Shown here: piece by piece, positions 16,826 through 25,740 of the stretch | How the letters are laid out: every line of letters begins with the position of its first letter | How positions within the stretch are numbered: position 1 is the first letter of the stretch | Origin: Rhizobium croatiense | GTDB taxonomy: Bacteria > Pseudomonadota > Alphaproteobacteria > Rhizobiales > Rhizobiaceae | Length of the DNA stretch: 64,000 nt | Direction of reading: 5' to 3' | Assembly (NCBI RefSeq): GCF_019793465.1 | Contig: NZ_JAILYJ010000003.1 | Location: forward strand, 62,001-126,000 | Translations under genes and position numbers: made by a program | Notes under the pieces: model-generated | Seen by the model: only the letters and a program-made list of their open reading frames with translations | Told to the model about the DNA's origin: nothing | The model's database searches: none

Positions 16826-18410
16826 CCGCTTGCTGCTCCAGCGGCGAGGGATCATCGCCCATTCTCTGGAGCAGCCATTTCTGGATGATCGGCACATCGG
16901 CATCACCGAGGTCGTGACCGCCCGGGATGACGTCGGAATCGACAGTGGCGCCCGAACTCTTCAGCCTGTCTTCGAGTTCGCTCGCATATTGGCCGTAGGC
17001 ATCCGTCTTGCCGCTGATGACGAGCAGATCCGTACCCTTCAGATCGGCATGCGGATAGTCGCTGAGTACAGGCATGGAGCGCAGCAGCACCGCCTTGTGA
17101 ACGAGATTCGGGTGCAGGTAGAGCAGCGAGTTCAAAAGGTTGGCGCCGTTGGAATAGCCAACATAGACGATCTTCTTGGGGTCGAGCCCGTAGGATTTGA
17201 CGGCGCCGTCGATGAAGGCTGCAAAGGCTTCGGCCTCAGTCTTGATGTCGTTCTGGTCGAAGGAGAAGGGTGTAATGCGCTTGTACCAGCGCGGAAAACC
17301 CTCTTCCGTGGCACGGCCCCGCACGCCCATGAGGGTTGCGCGCGGCGCCGCCTTGTTCAGCAGCGGCATCAGCGTCGTCTCATTGCCGCCCGAGCCGTGC
17401 AGCAGCACGAAGACGCTGCCGTCGGGATTCGGCGGCGTGTAGAAGCGATGGACGAACGGCAGCTCGCGATAATTGATGCGCGGTTGGCCGGGCATCGAAA
17501 ATTGCGGCAGCACTACCTTCAGCTCGTCGAGATTGGTGATCGCGTCGGGCGGCGCGAAAAGCTTCGTTCCGAGTGCAGCGCGCTCTTCGTCGACGGTCAT
17601 GCCCGGCTTGTCGGTCGCAAGCTCGACCAGCGTGCCACCCGGCTCGCGGGCATAGAGCGAACGGAAATATTTGCGGTCATGCATGTTGGTCGGCGACGCA
17701 TTGGTCGCCTCCAGGGCCTTGCCGACCGACAGCAGCGTCTCCTCGTCCGGGGCGCGGAAGGCGACGTGATCGACGGTGCCGGTGCCGGGCGCCCCGGACC
17801 AGAAGCCGCGTGCATCGCGCACGTCGATAATGTCGCCCGATTGCGAAACCAGCCTGTCGATCGTGCCGCGATTGGCCTGGAAGCGGTAACCGAAATGGCT
17901 CTCGAGAAAGCTCCGGCTTTCGTCAGGCTTTTCCGTCAACATGGTTGCACCGCGCACGCGCTGGACTGCATGTTCGACCGGGATCGAGGCACCGTCCCAG
18001 GCGGCCGGCGATGTGAGGTTCTTGGCGCCTGCGAGCTTGAGGATGATATTGTCGGGATCTTTCAGCCTGAGAACAGGCTCGCCGAATTCGTCGGTCGGCC
18101 CCTCCGAGCGCAGGCCGAAGCTCATGGCGCGCGTCAGCCAGTAGCCAATGCTCGCCGGATCGATCGCCAGCGAAATCTCGCTGATCTGGCCGTAGCCCGC
18201 CCGGCCGGGGGCGCCGTCTTCCCAGACGAGGAAGGTGAGCAGCGAACCCGGCGTTCCCGCCGCATCGCCATAGAGGAGATGAAGCTGCATCACATCTTCG
18301 TAACCGGCCGTCTGCTTGACGAGCCGCATGCCGAGAAAGCCGGCGTAAAAATCCACGTTCGCCTGCACCTTGCGGGTGATGGCCGTCACGTGATGTATGC
18401 CTGATACCAT
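16791..18410 (-). CDS. glyoxalase (VOC) - alpha/beta hydrolase fusion protein
   Basis: The 539-residue protein starts MVSGIHHVTAITRK and carries two VOC/glyoxalase modules (about 1-140 and 150-290), as in ring-cleaving dioxygenases. An alpha/beta hydrolase of the carboxylesterase/phospholipase type follows from about residue 325 (HGSGGNE oxyanion loop, nucleophile in VGYSNGANL, late D and H in GGHDLGD). In many bacteria these are separate neighbouring genes, so this is a natural fusion. ATG 18410 has AGGA upstream; an extension to 18491 would add a spurious hydrophobic leader. It may belong to the stress regulon (see the GGAAC element at 18503-18507). Substrate unknown; possibly quinone or aromatic detoxification. 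Confidence 0.85.
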   Translation of the reverse strand: MVSGIHHVTAITRKVQANVDFYAGFLGMRLVKQTAGYEDVMQLHLLYGDAAGTPGSLLTFLVWEDGAPGRAGYGQISEISLAIDPASIGYWLTRAMSFGLRSEGPTDEFGEPVLRLKDPDNIILKLAGAKNLTSPAAWDGASIPVEHAVQRVRGATMLTEKPDESRSFLESHFGYRFQANRGTIDRLVSQSGDIIDVRDARGFWSGAPGTGTVDHVAFRAPDEETLLSVGKALEATNASPTNMHDRKYFRSLYAREPGGTLVELATDKPGMTVDEERAALGTKLFAPPDAITNLDELKVVLPQFSMPGQPRINYRELPFVHRFYTPPNPDGSVFVLLHGSGGNETTLMPLLNKAAPRATLMGVRGRATEEGFPRWYKRITPFSFDQNDIKTEAEAFAAFIDGAVKSYGLDPKKIVYVGYSNGANLLNSLLYLHPNLVHKAVLLRSMPVLSDYPHADLKGTDLLVISGKTDAYGQYASELEDRLKSSGATVDSDVIPGGHDLGDADVPIIQKWLLQRMGDDPSPLEQQAVKPTSETLGRP

Positions 18411-18482
18411 CGAGAGCAGTCCTGATTGAAGCGGCGTCGTCAGGAGCGCGAGTATGAAAGTTGCAAAGATCATACCGTTGCC

Positions 18483-18507
18483 AATGACCACCGCTTAGTT
18501 TTGTTCC
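18483..18507 (-). promoter_or_regulatory. possible EcfG/RpoE2-like promoter for the glyoxalase-hydrolase gene
   Basis: On the minus strand GGAAC (18507-18503) is followed by 16 bases and CATT (18486-18483), fitting the loose GGAAC-N18-TT pattern but not the full CGTT. It lies 73 bp before ATG 18410, overlapping the 3' end of the upstream kinase gene. A chance match is quite possible. Confidence 0.3.
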
Positions 18508-20090
18508 GCACAAAGCGCAAGCGAATCGCCGCGCTGCAGCAGCTCCAAATGATCAACGTCTTCGAGGGCCTCTTCCAGTTGCTGCAGGGTGGGGGGCTTG
18601 ACCATATAGGCGCGCGCGCCGAGATTTCTGGCCCGCTGCATGTCGGTCTCGTCGCTCGAGGTGCTGAGAATGCAGACGGGAATCCGTTTCAGTCGGGCGT
18701 CGGCCGACAGTGCGTTCAGCACCTCGAAGCCGTCCATGATCGGCATGTTGATGTCGAGCAGCATCAGGTCGATCTGCGGCAGGTCGGCGATGTCGGCGCG
18801 CTCCTCGAGCAGCCGCATCGCCTCGCGTCCGTTGGTGGCGATATGCAGGTTGAAGGTCACCTTCTCCCGCCGCATCAGCTTGATTTTCAGGATCTGGATG
18901 TCGGCCGGGCTGTCTTCGACGAGCAGCACTTCGGCAAGCCTGCCGGAACCTTCGCCCGGCTGCTCCGCAGGCTTTGCGCTGGGCGTAACAGCCGATGCGG
19001 CCGGCGGCGCGGGCCGCGCCGCGGCGAGCGGTATTTCGACGATGAAGCTGGCGCCGGGCCCCTTCTCCGGTTCGCACCAGATCGCGCCGCCATGCAGCTG
19101 CGCGATGCGGCGGCAGATCGCAAGGCCGAGCCCGGTGCCCTCGATGCCGCGGCCGACCAGCCGCTTGAACGGTTGGAAGATCAGCTCGCGGTGCTGCGGA
19201 TCGATGCCCGGTCCGTTGTCGCGCACCGTCAGGCGGCAGGTATCGCCCTGCGCTTCGCCCGAGATCGTCACCTCCGGAGCTTTTTGATCACAATAGCGGA
19301 TGGCATTGGACACCAGGTTCTGCAGAAGCTGGGCCAGCAGCGTCGCATCGCCCATGACCTCCGGCAGCGCCCCGCGAATGATCACGGCCCCGCGGCTCTC
19401 CATCTGCAGGCGCAGATTGTCCTCCACTTGGTTGAGCACATCGGACAGCGAGACCGGCGTCAGCTCCGGCCCGCCATAGGCTTCGAGCTTGGTGAAGCCC
19501 GAGACCTTGACGATCAGGTCTTCCATGTGGTCGGCGGCGCTCAGCACGTAATCGAGCAGTTCCCGGTCTTCGGCCGGAAGTGCTGCGGAACCGTGCAGGA
19601 TGCGGCTGAAGGATTTGATCGTCCTGAGCGGCTCCTTCAGATCATGGGCCATGGCGCGGGTGAAGATCTCGAGCGATTGCCGCTTCTGCTCCAGCTGTGC
19701 TTCCAGCATGCCGTGCATGATGGCGTTCTGGATGCAGCGATGCAGCGTTTCGGGCGAAAGCGAATCCTTGGTAAGATAGTCGCGCGCGCCGGCCTTCATC
19801 ACTTCGACGGCGACGGTCTCGCTGCCCTGGCCGGTCAGCATGATGACATTGGCGACAGGATCGTCCTCCAATATATCGGCCAGCACGCCGAGCCCGTCGC
19901 GCCCGGGCAGCGAATAATCGAGCAGGATGCAGTCCGGCCGCTTGCGCCCGTTCAGCGCACGGCCCTCTTCGCCGGTCTCCGCCTCGACGACGGTGTAGGC
20001 GGTGCTGGAGACGCGGCCCAATATGCGACGATAGACCTCGCGATCGTCGATATTGTCGTCGATGATGAGAATGCAGCAGCCTTCCGCCAA
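18495..20090 (-). CDS. hybrid signalling protein: receiver - histidine kinase - receiver
   Basis: The 531-residue cytoplasmic protein has a receiver at 5-125 (D11/D12 acid pair, phospho-acceptor D58 in CILLDYSLP) and a HisKA domain with the H-box MAHDLKEPLR (His near residue 149). A HATPase domain follows to about 355 (NAIRYC N-box, DNGPGI, GTGLGLAI), then a Pro/Ala-rich linker, then a second receiver (acceptor Asp near 445 in LMLLDINMP). The kinase is sensed through its own N-terminal receiver rather than a sensor domain. It is the third gene of a minus-strand unit with the PAS kinase and the single-receiver gene, only 4 bp after the latter. Confidence 0.93.
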   Translation of the reverse strand: MAEGCCILIIDDNIDDREVYRRILGRVSSTAYTVVEAETGEEGRALNGRKRPDCILLDYSLPGRDGLGVLADILEDDPVANVIMLTGQGSETVAVEVMKAGARDYLTKDSLSPETLHRCIQNAIMHGMLEAQLEQKRQSLEIFTRAMAHDLKEPLRTIKSFSRILHGSAALPAEDRELLDYVLSAADHMEDLIVKVSGFTKLEAYGGPELTPVSLSDVLNQVEDNLRLQMESRGAVIIRGALPEVMGDATLLAQLLQNLVSNAIRYCDQKAPEVTISGEAQGDTCRLTVRDNGPGIDPQHRELIFQPFKRLVGRGIEGTGLGLAICRRIAQLHGGAIWCEPEKGPGASFIVEIPLAAARPAPPAASAVTPSAKPAEQPGEGSGRLAEVLLVEDSPADIQILKIKLMRREKVTFNLHIATNGREAMRLLEERADIADLPQIDLMLLDINMPIMDGFEVLNALSADARLKRIPVCILSTSSDETDMQRARNLGARAYMVKPPTLQQLEEALEDVDHLELLQRGDSLALCAEQN

Positions 20091-20094
20091 ACCG

Positions 20095-20520
20095 TCAGTC
20101 CTCGAGCGGAAGGATTGCGATTTCGAACCAGTATTCCTTCAGCCGCTGGATCGCGGCGAAGAGGCCGTCGAGATCGACCGGCTTCTGCACATAGGTGTTG
20201 GCGCCGAGCGCATAGCAGCCTTCGATGTCGCGCTCGTCGTCGGAGGTCGTCAGGATCACCACCGGAATCTTGCGCCAGCCGTCATTCGACTTGATCGCCT
20301 CCAGCGTCTTGCGGCCGTCAAGCCCGGGCATGTTGAGATCGAGCAGGATCAGCCCGGGTTTCGGCACCATCGTCGCGAGCATGTCGAGCGCCTCCTGCCC
20401 GGAGGCCGCCCAGCGGATCGAGTTGCGCAGGTTGGTGCGCTTGAAGGCGCGCATCGTCGCTTCGAAATCGTCTTCGCTGTCTTCGACGATGAGGATCGGT
20501 TGCGTGTCACGCTGCTGCAT
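20095..20520 (-). CDS. single-domain response regulator (Rcp1-like)
   Basis: The 141-residue stand-alone receiver has acidic D14, phospho-acceptor D61 (LILLDLNMP), T91 and K113, all in place. There is no output domain. ATG 20520 is chosen because GAGGGGC precedes it and the reading frame further upstream overlaps the kinase gene. It starts inside the last codons of the PAS kinase gene (14-bp overlap) and ends 4 bp before the hybrid kinase, so it probably shuttles phosphate between the two. Receivers of this length class usually pair with phytochrome-like or PAS kinases. Confidence 0.92.
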   Translation of the reverse strand: MQQRDTQPILIVEDSEDDFEATMRAFKRTNLRNSIRWAASGQEALDMLATMVPKPGLILLDLNMPGLDGRKTLEAIKSNDGWRKIPVVILTTSDDERDIEGCYALGANTYVQKPVDLDGLFAAIQRLKEYWFEIAILPLED

Positions 20521-22705
20521 TCTGCCCCTCGCGCTTTTTTCCCAGGGTGAAATAGAATGTGGTGCCGGCGCCGACTTCGGATTCCAGCCAGATATCGCCG
20601 TGGTGCCGCGCGATGATCTTGCGGACGAAGGTGAGGCCTGCTCCGGTCCCGTCGTCGGAATCCTGCGACTTTTCGAGACGTTTGAAAATGCGGAAAATAT
20701 CCTCATGGAATTCCTGGGGTATGCCTTTGCCGTTATCCCTAACGAAAAACACGTTGCGAGCAACCGTGCCGTCCTCGCCGACATAGCGTTCGAGATAGCC
20801 GATCGAGACCAGCGGCGCCGGCTTGTCGTTGTATTTGATCGCGTTGGTGATGAGATTACGGAACACTTCGGTCAGCCGCGGCGCGTCGCAGACCACGTCC
20901 GGCAGCCGGCCGTCGATGACGACCTTGGCATGCCGCTCCTCCAGCAGGAGCTCCATCGTCGCCACCACATCCTTGACGATCAGACCGATATCGGCGCGTT
21001 TGACCGCCAGCTGCTGTCGCCCGAGCCGGGAGAAGTAAAGCAGGTCGTTGACGAGTTTCTCCATGCGTTGGCTGAGACGCACCAGACGGTTCAGCCGGCG
21101 CACGCCGTCATCGTCGAGCTTGTCCTCATAGTCTTCGAGGAGAAAGCGGGAATGGTTGTGCAGGCCGCGCAGCGGCTCCTTCAGATCATGCGAGGCGATG
21201 TAGGCGAATTCATCGAGGTCGTGGTTGCTGCGCTCGAGTTCGGCGGTATAGGCCTCGAGCTGGGCAAGCGTCGTTTTCATCCGCTCTTCCTGCCGGGCGC
21301 GCTCGCTGATGTCGCGAACGATGCCGACGAAGGTCTTTGTCTCACCGCTGACGACGACGCTGATGGACACGTCGATCGGAAAGACGATGCCGTTCTTGCG
21401 CCGCCCGGAGACCATGCGCGTCGTGCCGATGATGCGCTCCTCGCCGGTCTTCCGGTAATGGGCGAGATAGCCGTCGTGCTCGGAATGATAGGGCTCCGGC
21501 ATCAGCATCTTGATGTTCCGGCCGATCGTCTCCTGCGGGGAATAGCCGAACATGCTTTCGGCCGCCGGATTGAAACTCTTGATCGTTCCACGTTCGTCGA
21601 TGACGATGACGGCATCGGGGGTGCTGCGCACCAATGCGCCGAAACGGATGCGTTCGGCCTCGAGATTGTGGTGGTTGCGCAGGAAATAGAAGACGAGGAT
21701 CGCGATCAGCCACAGCGTGGCGGCGGTGATCGTGCGGTTGGCGATCTCCTGCCAGAAGCCCGCTTCGTCGTGCCGGACGGCGAGGAAGCCGAGCATCAGC
21801 AGCACGGTGCAGGCAAAGGCGAAGAAGAGCGGCGCATTCCTGTTGCCGAACCAGAGGGCCGTCAACACCAGCGGCACGTAGAGAATGCCGTTGGCAAGGC
21901 CAAGCGGGGTATAGAGATCGACAAGAAGGCCGGTGAAGCAGACCGCCGCCGGGATCCAGAGCGGGATCTGCGCCCGGTTTGCCGGCTGCAGCCACCAGGA
22001 GCGGGCAAGAAGGCCCGAGCCGAAGAACACCAGGCCGATCGCCGTATGCAGCGCCATCGCCGCATAGGGCCCCCAGCGGTAGCCCTGTTCGGCATCGGTG
22101 ACATAGCCGGCGAGCGCGATCATGCCGAGCGTGATGACGACGTAGCTGGTCAGCTCCTGTACCACCTGGCTTTTCGACGTCTCGAGGTAGAGGGAGAGCA
22201 GCAGCGAAAAATTGGCGATCAGGAAAATCAATGCCGTGTTGGGGCCCATGCCGCCGCCGATCTCGGCGATGAAGTCGGGCGGAACCAAGAGGTGCGAGAT
22301 CAGCATGTCGACATTGTGGAAGCGCCGCCCGAGCATGGCGATTTCCACGAGCCGGGCCGCCGCGATCGCCGCTGCAAACCCCGCCATGACCGTTGCCGCC
22401 GTGCGAAAGCGGCGGCCGGCCAGCGTCGAGGCGGCAAGCCCGACGCCGGAAAGCACGAAACAAAGGGCGGTGTTGAAAGCCATCGACGGGAAGCCGGGGA
22501 TCAGCGAGATGACAATCGCGATCTGCAACAACCAGCCGGCCAGCGCACTGGCGCCGAGTAGCAACATCAGGCAGCCGACAGCAATCGCGAAGGCGCGGTA
22601 GCGCCGCCTTCGCTGATCCTGCAGGTCCACGTTGCCCTTATCCTGCACCCGTGTATCCTCCTTCGGTTCGCGCGGCCATTTTTTCCGAAATCGAGGAATA
22701 CTCAA
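20507..22705 (-). CDS. membrane-bound PAS histidine kinase
   Basis: The 732-residue sensor kinase has a basic start, about eight membrane spans over residues 38-330 (starting AFAIAVGCLMLLLG) and a PAS domain at about 350-470 (FGALVRSTPDAVIVIDERG, then the PAC part IVRDISER). A short coiled segment leads to HisKA with FAYIASHDLKEPLRG (His near 505) and a C-terminal HATPase. The membrane part probably senses a membrane or energy signal. It is the first gene of the minus-strand kinase-receiver-hybrid unit and is divergent from a single-receiver gene at 22842. Confidence 0.92.
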   Translation of the reverse strand: MSIPRFRKKWPREPKEDTRVQDKGNVDLQDQRRRRYRAFAIAVGCLMLLLGASALAGWLLQIAIVISLIPGFPSMAFNTALCFVLSGVGLAASTLAGRRFRTAATVMAGFAAAIAAARLVEIAMLGRRFHNVDMLISHLLVPPDFIAEIGGGMGPNTALIFLIANFSLLLSLYLETSKSQVVQELTSYVVITLGMIALAGYVTDAEQGYRWGPYAAMALHTAIGLVFFGSGLLARSWWLQPANRAQIPLWIPAAVCFTGLLVDLYTPLGLANGILYVPLVLTALWFGNRNAPLFFAFACTVLLMLGFLAVRHDEAGFWQEIANRTITAATLWLIAILVFYFLRNHHNLEAERIRFGALVRSTPDAVIVIDERGTIKSFNPAAESMFGYSPQETIGRNIKMLMPEPYHSEHDGYLAHYRKTGEERIIGTTRMVSGRRKNGIVFPIDVSISVVVSGETKTFVGIVRDISERARQEERMKTTLAQLEAYTAELERSNHDLDEFAYIASHDLKEPLRGLHNHSRFLLEDYEDKLDDDGVRRLNRLVRLSQRMEKLVNDLLYFSRLGRQQLAVKRADIGLIVKDVVATMELLLEERHAKVVIDGRLPDVVCDAPRLTEVFRNLITNAIKYNDKPAPLVSIGYLERYVGEDGTVARNVFFVRDNGKGIPQEFHEDIFRIFKRLEKSQDSDDGTGAGLTFVRKIIARHHGDIWLESEVGAGTTFYFTLGKKREGQNAAA

Positions 22706-22841
22706 TAGGCAGGCGAAGTCGCCGCCGCGCTTTTTGCGAAATGATTTTTCGATAAGATGGATCGAATTTTCGTGAAATCGCGATATCGTGAGGTCGAAGG
22801 ACGGCGAGGTTCATCGAACAATATCCAAATCATGGTGCTGG

Positions 22842-23219
22842 ATGCCTACCATCGTGTACGTCGACGACAGCAGGGATGATCTCTTCTATCTCGACTATAT
22901 CCGCAAGAAGCAGCAGATAGACGTCGATCTGTTCTGTTTTTCGACAGCCGAGACGGCGCTCGAGGCGCTGAAGCAGCGCGTCGCCGAAGGCTGGGCTCCG
23001 CCGGAGCTGCTGATCGCCGATCTCTACATGCCGCTCGACAGCGGCATCGGTCTGGTGAGCAGGCTGCGCGGCGACGATCGGTTCAGCGCGATGCGGCTTG
23101 CGATCTGCAGCGGATCGGATGCCGATGAGGATCGCGCCCGCGCGCTCGAAGCCGGTGCCGATTTTTACCTCGAGAAGCCGCTTGACCTCGCCGCGATCGT
23201 TCTCAATCTTGAAGTGTAG
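22842..23219 (+). CDS. single-domain response regulator
   Basis: The 125-residue receiver shows D8/D9, phospho-acceptor D60 (LLIADLYMP), Ser rather than Thr at the switch position (ICSGS, about 90-92) and K112 in the EKP motif. No output domain is present. ATG 22842 begins at the conserved MPTIVYVDD strand; the frame extends upstream to 22788 without family support. It is divergent from the PAS kinase, 136 bp away, and is a likely partner of one of the neighbouring kinases. Confidence 0.9.
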   Translation: MPTIVYVDDSRDDLFYLDYIRKKQQIDVDLFCFSTAETALEALKQRVAEGWAPPELLIADLYMPLDSGIGLVSRLRGDDRFSAMRLAICSGSDADEDRARALEAGADFYLEKPLDLAAIVLNLEV

Positions 23220-23689
23220 GAAACGGCAAAAACCAATGGTGCGTTTCCTGGCGTTCGTCCGGGCGATATGAGAAACCGCAATTGACAAGGCCGAGTGTGC
23301 ATCCCAAGATGCAACCGAAACGAAGCGGACGGAATTAAAAATAAGCGCTGAGAGAACCGAATGGACCCGCGTTCGCCGCCACGAACTTCAGCCAACCCCT
23401 TAGCTAAATGGGCCTATCGGCTCTCTCGCGCTTACGTCTGGCACTGCCTTCTCGCATTCATGGATGTTGAACGCGTGAAGATTTACGATACCCAGGTAAG
23501 AACTACTGCCCCTCAGTATAATCTGCCCGTGCATCACCTGTAGTTGAGATAACTGATGATTTCCGCCTTGCGTACCGAAAGTCCCCGTTTCGATATCTCT
23601 CATCAACCGTCTCGCAATTTTTGTAGCTCTTCGCGTTTAGGACGTATATCCCAAGATTTGGGGATCGGGAGAGGAGAGGAAGATTGGGA
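23220..23689. other. 470-bp spacer without a convincing gene
   Basis: This AT-richer gap separates the receiver gene from the LuxR-type gene. Only a small inverted repeat (TGCATC 23298-23303 / GATGCA 23308-23313) and poor short frames are visible. A 60-codon plus-strand frame at 23361-23543 has no ribosome-binding site or recognisable sequence. The long 5' distance may hold a regulated promoter for the LuxR-type gene, but I see no recognisable box. Confidence 0.5.
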
Positions 23690-24394
23690 ATGAGCAATGC
23701 CGCGGCAACTCCTTTTCATGCCGGGCCGGAGCTGAGCCGGGCGATCAACCGCACCGATTTTTTCCGTCTGCTGAAAGCGGCGGCACAGCATTATCACTTC
23801 GACAATTTCGCGCTTGCCCGCATTTCCGAAGCTTCGGCTCCTTTCGGTGAACGCGATGTCGTCATTACCAATGTCCACGAGCGCCGCGTCGGCCTTTTCA
23901 TCGCGACGTTGAAAGAGGCGCTCGGGACTGTCCGTGCAAAGAGCGCCCAGTTTCTGGCAACGCCGGTCCATGGCAGAAGTGCTGAGCCGGATACCTATCC
24001 TTCAGATCGCCTGTTCAACGAGTTCCGCAACGGCGTCTTCCTTTTCATTCCGCTGTTCACGCCGGAAGGGCGGCGATATTGCCTGGTGCTGAGCGGCGAG
24101 CGTGAAGAGCCGGATCAGGGCGAGCTCGCCGACCTGCTTCTCGATGCCATGCGGATTTTCGATAAGCTCTACGAGGAAATCCTGACGCCGGAAATGTCCG
24201 GACGGCTGACCCAGCGCGAATCGGAAATCGTCAAATGGACGAGCGAAGGCAAGACCTCGGCGGAAATCGCCATCATTCTTGGTCTTTCCGAGCACACGGT
24301 CAATTCGCACATCACTGCGGCCGCGCGCAAACTCGACGCGGTGAATCGCGTCCACATGGTGGCGATCGCCCTGAGAAACGGTTTGGTGTCGTGA
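23690..24394 (+). CDS. LuxR-type transcriptional regulator
   Basis: The 234-residue protein has an N-terminal sensor-like domain (about 15-160) and a C-terminal LuxR/FixJ helix-turn-helix (LTQRESEIVKWTSEGKTSAEIAIILGLSEHTVNSHI, about 175-220). The usual tryptophan and tyrosine residues of acyl-homoserine-lactone pockets are not evident, so it is probably not a classical quorum sensor. ATG 23690 has a strong GAGGAGAGGAAG ahead. It is followed 29 bp on by a receiver-only gene, suggesting a signalling pair. Its overall design resembles VisN/VisR found later in the window. Confidence 0.88.
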   Translation: MSNAAATPFHAGPELSRAINRTDFFRLLKAAAQHYHFDNFALARISEASAPFGERDVVITNVHERRVGLFIATLKEALGTVRAKSAQFLATPVHGRSAEPDTYPSDRLFNEFRNGVFLFIPLFTPEGRRYCLVLSGEREEPDQGELADLLLDAMRIFDKLYEEILTPEMSGRLTQRESEIVKWTSEGKTSAEIAIILGLSEHTVNSHITAAARKLDAVNRVHMVAIALRNGLVS

Positions 24395-24423
24395 ACATGG
24401 ACTTCGGGACTGGGGAAAAAGAG

Positions 24424-24861
24424 ATGGCCAGCGAAACGGTCCGAAAGAATGCGGTAAAGGTTCTCTTTGTCGACGACGAGTTCATTGAATTCCGCGCGCT
24501 CAAGAAGAAGATCGCCGAGCTCTCCGAGCCGCTGGTCGAGGTCGAATATTCGCCGTCGATCGGCGACGCGCTGGAAAAGATCCGCGCTGCTCGCTTCGAT
24601 CTCATCCTGCTCGACAACCGCCTTCTGCCCAATGCCGATTTCCGCGAAACGGTGCCGGAACTGCGCGGCATCGGCTATACCGGCCCGATCGGCGTCGTCT
24701 CGACTGATATATCGGGCGGCTATTTCCAAGAGTTTCCCGATTACGGCGTCGACTTCCGCATCGGCAAGGACGAGATCGACGCCCAGACGCTGCAGCACAT
24801 CATCCGCGAATATGTGCACTATGACGTCCCGGATTTCTGGAAGGACGATTACAGCATTTAA
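24424..24861 (+). CDS. divergent single-domain response regulator
   Basis: The 145-residue receiver has D17/D18 and phospho-acceptor D64 (LILLDNRLLP), a VVSTDIS switch strand (S93/T94) and K115 in an unusual GKDE setting instead of KP. There is no output domain. ATG 24424 follows GGGGAAAAAGAG; an ATG nine codons upstream (24397) is possible. It lies directly after the LuxR-type gene. Its TAA stop (24859-24861) merges with the first bases of repeat copy B. Downstream and convergent is a soluble histidine kinase that could phosphorylate it. Confidence 0.82.
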   Translation: MASETVRKNAVKVLFVDDEFIEFRALKKKIAELSEPLVEVEYSPSIGDALEKIRAARFDLILLDNRLLPNADFRETVPELRGIGYTGPIGVVSTDISGGYFQEFPDYGVDFRIGKDEIDAQTLQHIIREYVHYDVPDFWKDDYSI

Positions 24862-24923
24862 TGCATTCGCCCGGAAGCGTGCAGCGGTTCCGCAACGACA
24901 TGCATAAAAACAAAGGGCTTTAG
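24859..24923. repeat. palindromic intergenic repeat, copy B
   Basis: ATGCAT (24861-24866) and the CGACATGCAT arm (24896-24905) flank the conserved centre GCCCGGAAGCGTGCAGCGG, followed by AAAAACAAAGGGCTTTAG. The first bases TAATGCAT include the stop codon of the response-regulator gene. The second hairpin present in copy A is missing, and the convergent kinase gene ends three bases later. Confidence 0.85.
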
Positions 24924-24925
24924 CC

Positions 24926-25636
24926 TCAGGCAATCGGGAGGCGGATGGTGAAGCGGCTGCCGCTTTCGTCCGAATGTTCGAGGCTGATATCCCCGCCAAG
25001 CGCCTTCAGAAGCTCCTGCACCGTCGTCAGGCCGAGGCCGGCGCCGGGGGCTGTCCCCGCCTTCGGCAGTTTCCAGAATGGCTCGAAGATCCGCTCCTGA
25101 TAGGCGGGATCGATGCCGGTTCCATTGTCGGAAATCCGGATCAACCAGCTCTCCCCCTCCTGCTCCGCCGTGATCGCCACATGCGGCGGCGATGAACCGC
25201 GATAGGTGAGGGCGTTGGAAATGAGCTGCCTCAGCACCAGGCCGAACAGGGCAGGGTCGGTGCGAATGGAGGGCAGGCCCCGGCAGGCAAGCGTCGCGTC
25301 GCGCGCGCCTGTTTCATCGACCAGCTCGGGCCAGACATGTTCGGCCAGCGCCTGCAGGCTGACCTCTTCGGGCGTGACCTGAGGCGCCCCACCGGCAAGG
25401 CTCATCAATGCCTTGGTGAGCCGCTGCGCGGCTTGCGCCTTTTCCATGATCATCCTGAGGCTCTGAAGCTGTTCTCCGTCAAGCGTCTCCTCGAGATCGT
25501 CGAGCAGCAGTTCGGCATACATCGCGATATGGCGAAGCGGCGACTGCAGGTCGTGCGAGGCGGTGGCGAGAAAACGCTTGATGCGCTCTTCGTTGTCGCC
25601 GGTGGTTTCAAGCGGTCTCGTCGGGTTGGGTGACAT
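24926..25636 (-). CDS. soluble histidine kinase without sensor domain
   Basis: The 236-residue kinase consists only of HisKA (H28 in TASHDLQSPLRH) and HATPase (NALTYRG N-box, DNGTGID, GAGLGL). No sensor, membrane span or receiver is present, so the input must come from a partner protein or another domain in trans. ATG 25636 has GGGGAAA upstream. It is convergent with the response-regulator gene at 24424-24861, with repeat copy B between the two stops. Confidence 0.9.
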   Translation of the reverse strand: MSPNPTRPLETTGDNEERIKRFLATASHDLQSPLRHIAMYAELLLDDLEETLDGEQLQSLRMIMEKAQAAQRLTKALMSLAGGAPQVTPEEVSLQALAEHVWPELVDETGARDATLACRGLPSIRTDPALFGLVLRQLISNALTYRGSSPPHVAITAEQEGESWLIRISDNGTGIDPAYQERIFEPFWKLPKAGTAPGAGLGLTTVQELLKALGGDISLEHSDESGSRFTIRLPIA

Positions 25637-25740
25637 CTGGCGGTTTCCCCGATCTGCTGCGTCCGTCGGGCGCCTTTTTCAAGGGCGCAGCGGACGCTGT
25701 AATATCTTGAATTGCTGCATAATTTTATCCTGGCAATAGG

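Noticed and set aside
20225..22561. A 778-codon plus-strand frame across the PAS kinase
   Set aside because: Antisense shadow of the kinase; repetitive basic/acidic composition, no recognisable domain or start site. The same applies to frames at 26616-28301 and 28491-30755.
23361..23543. A 60-codon frame in the spacer before the LuxR-type gene
   Set aside because: No ribosome-binding site, no recognisable sequence and no codon bias that I can see.
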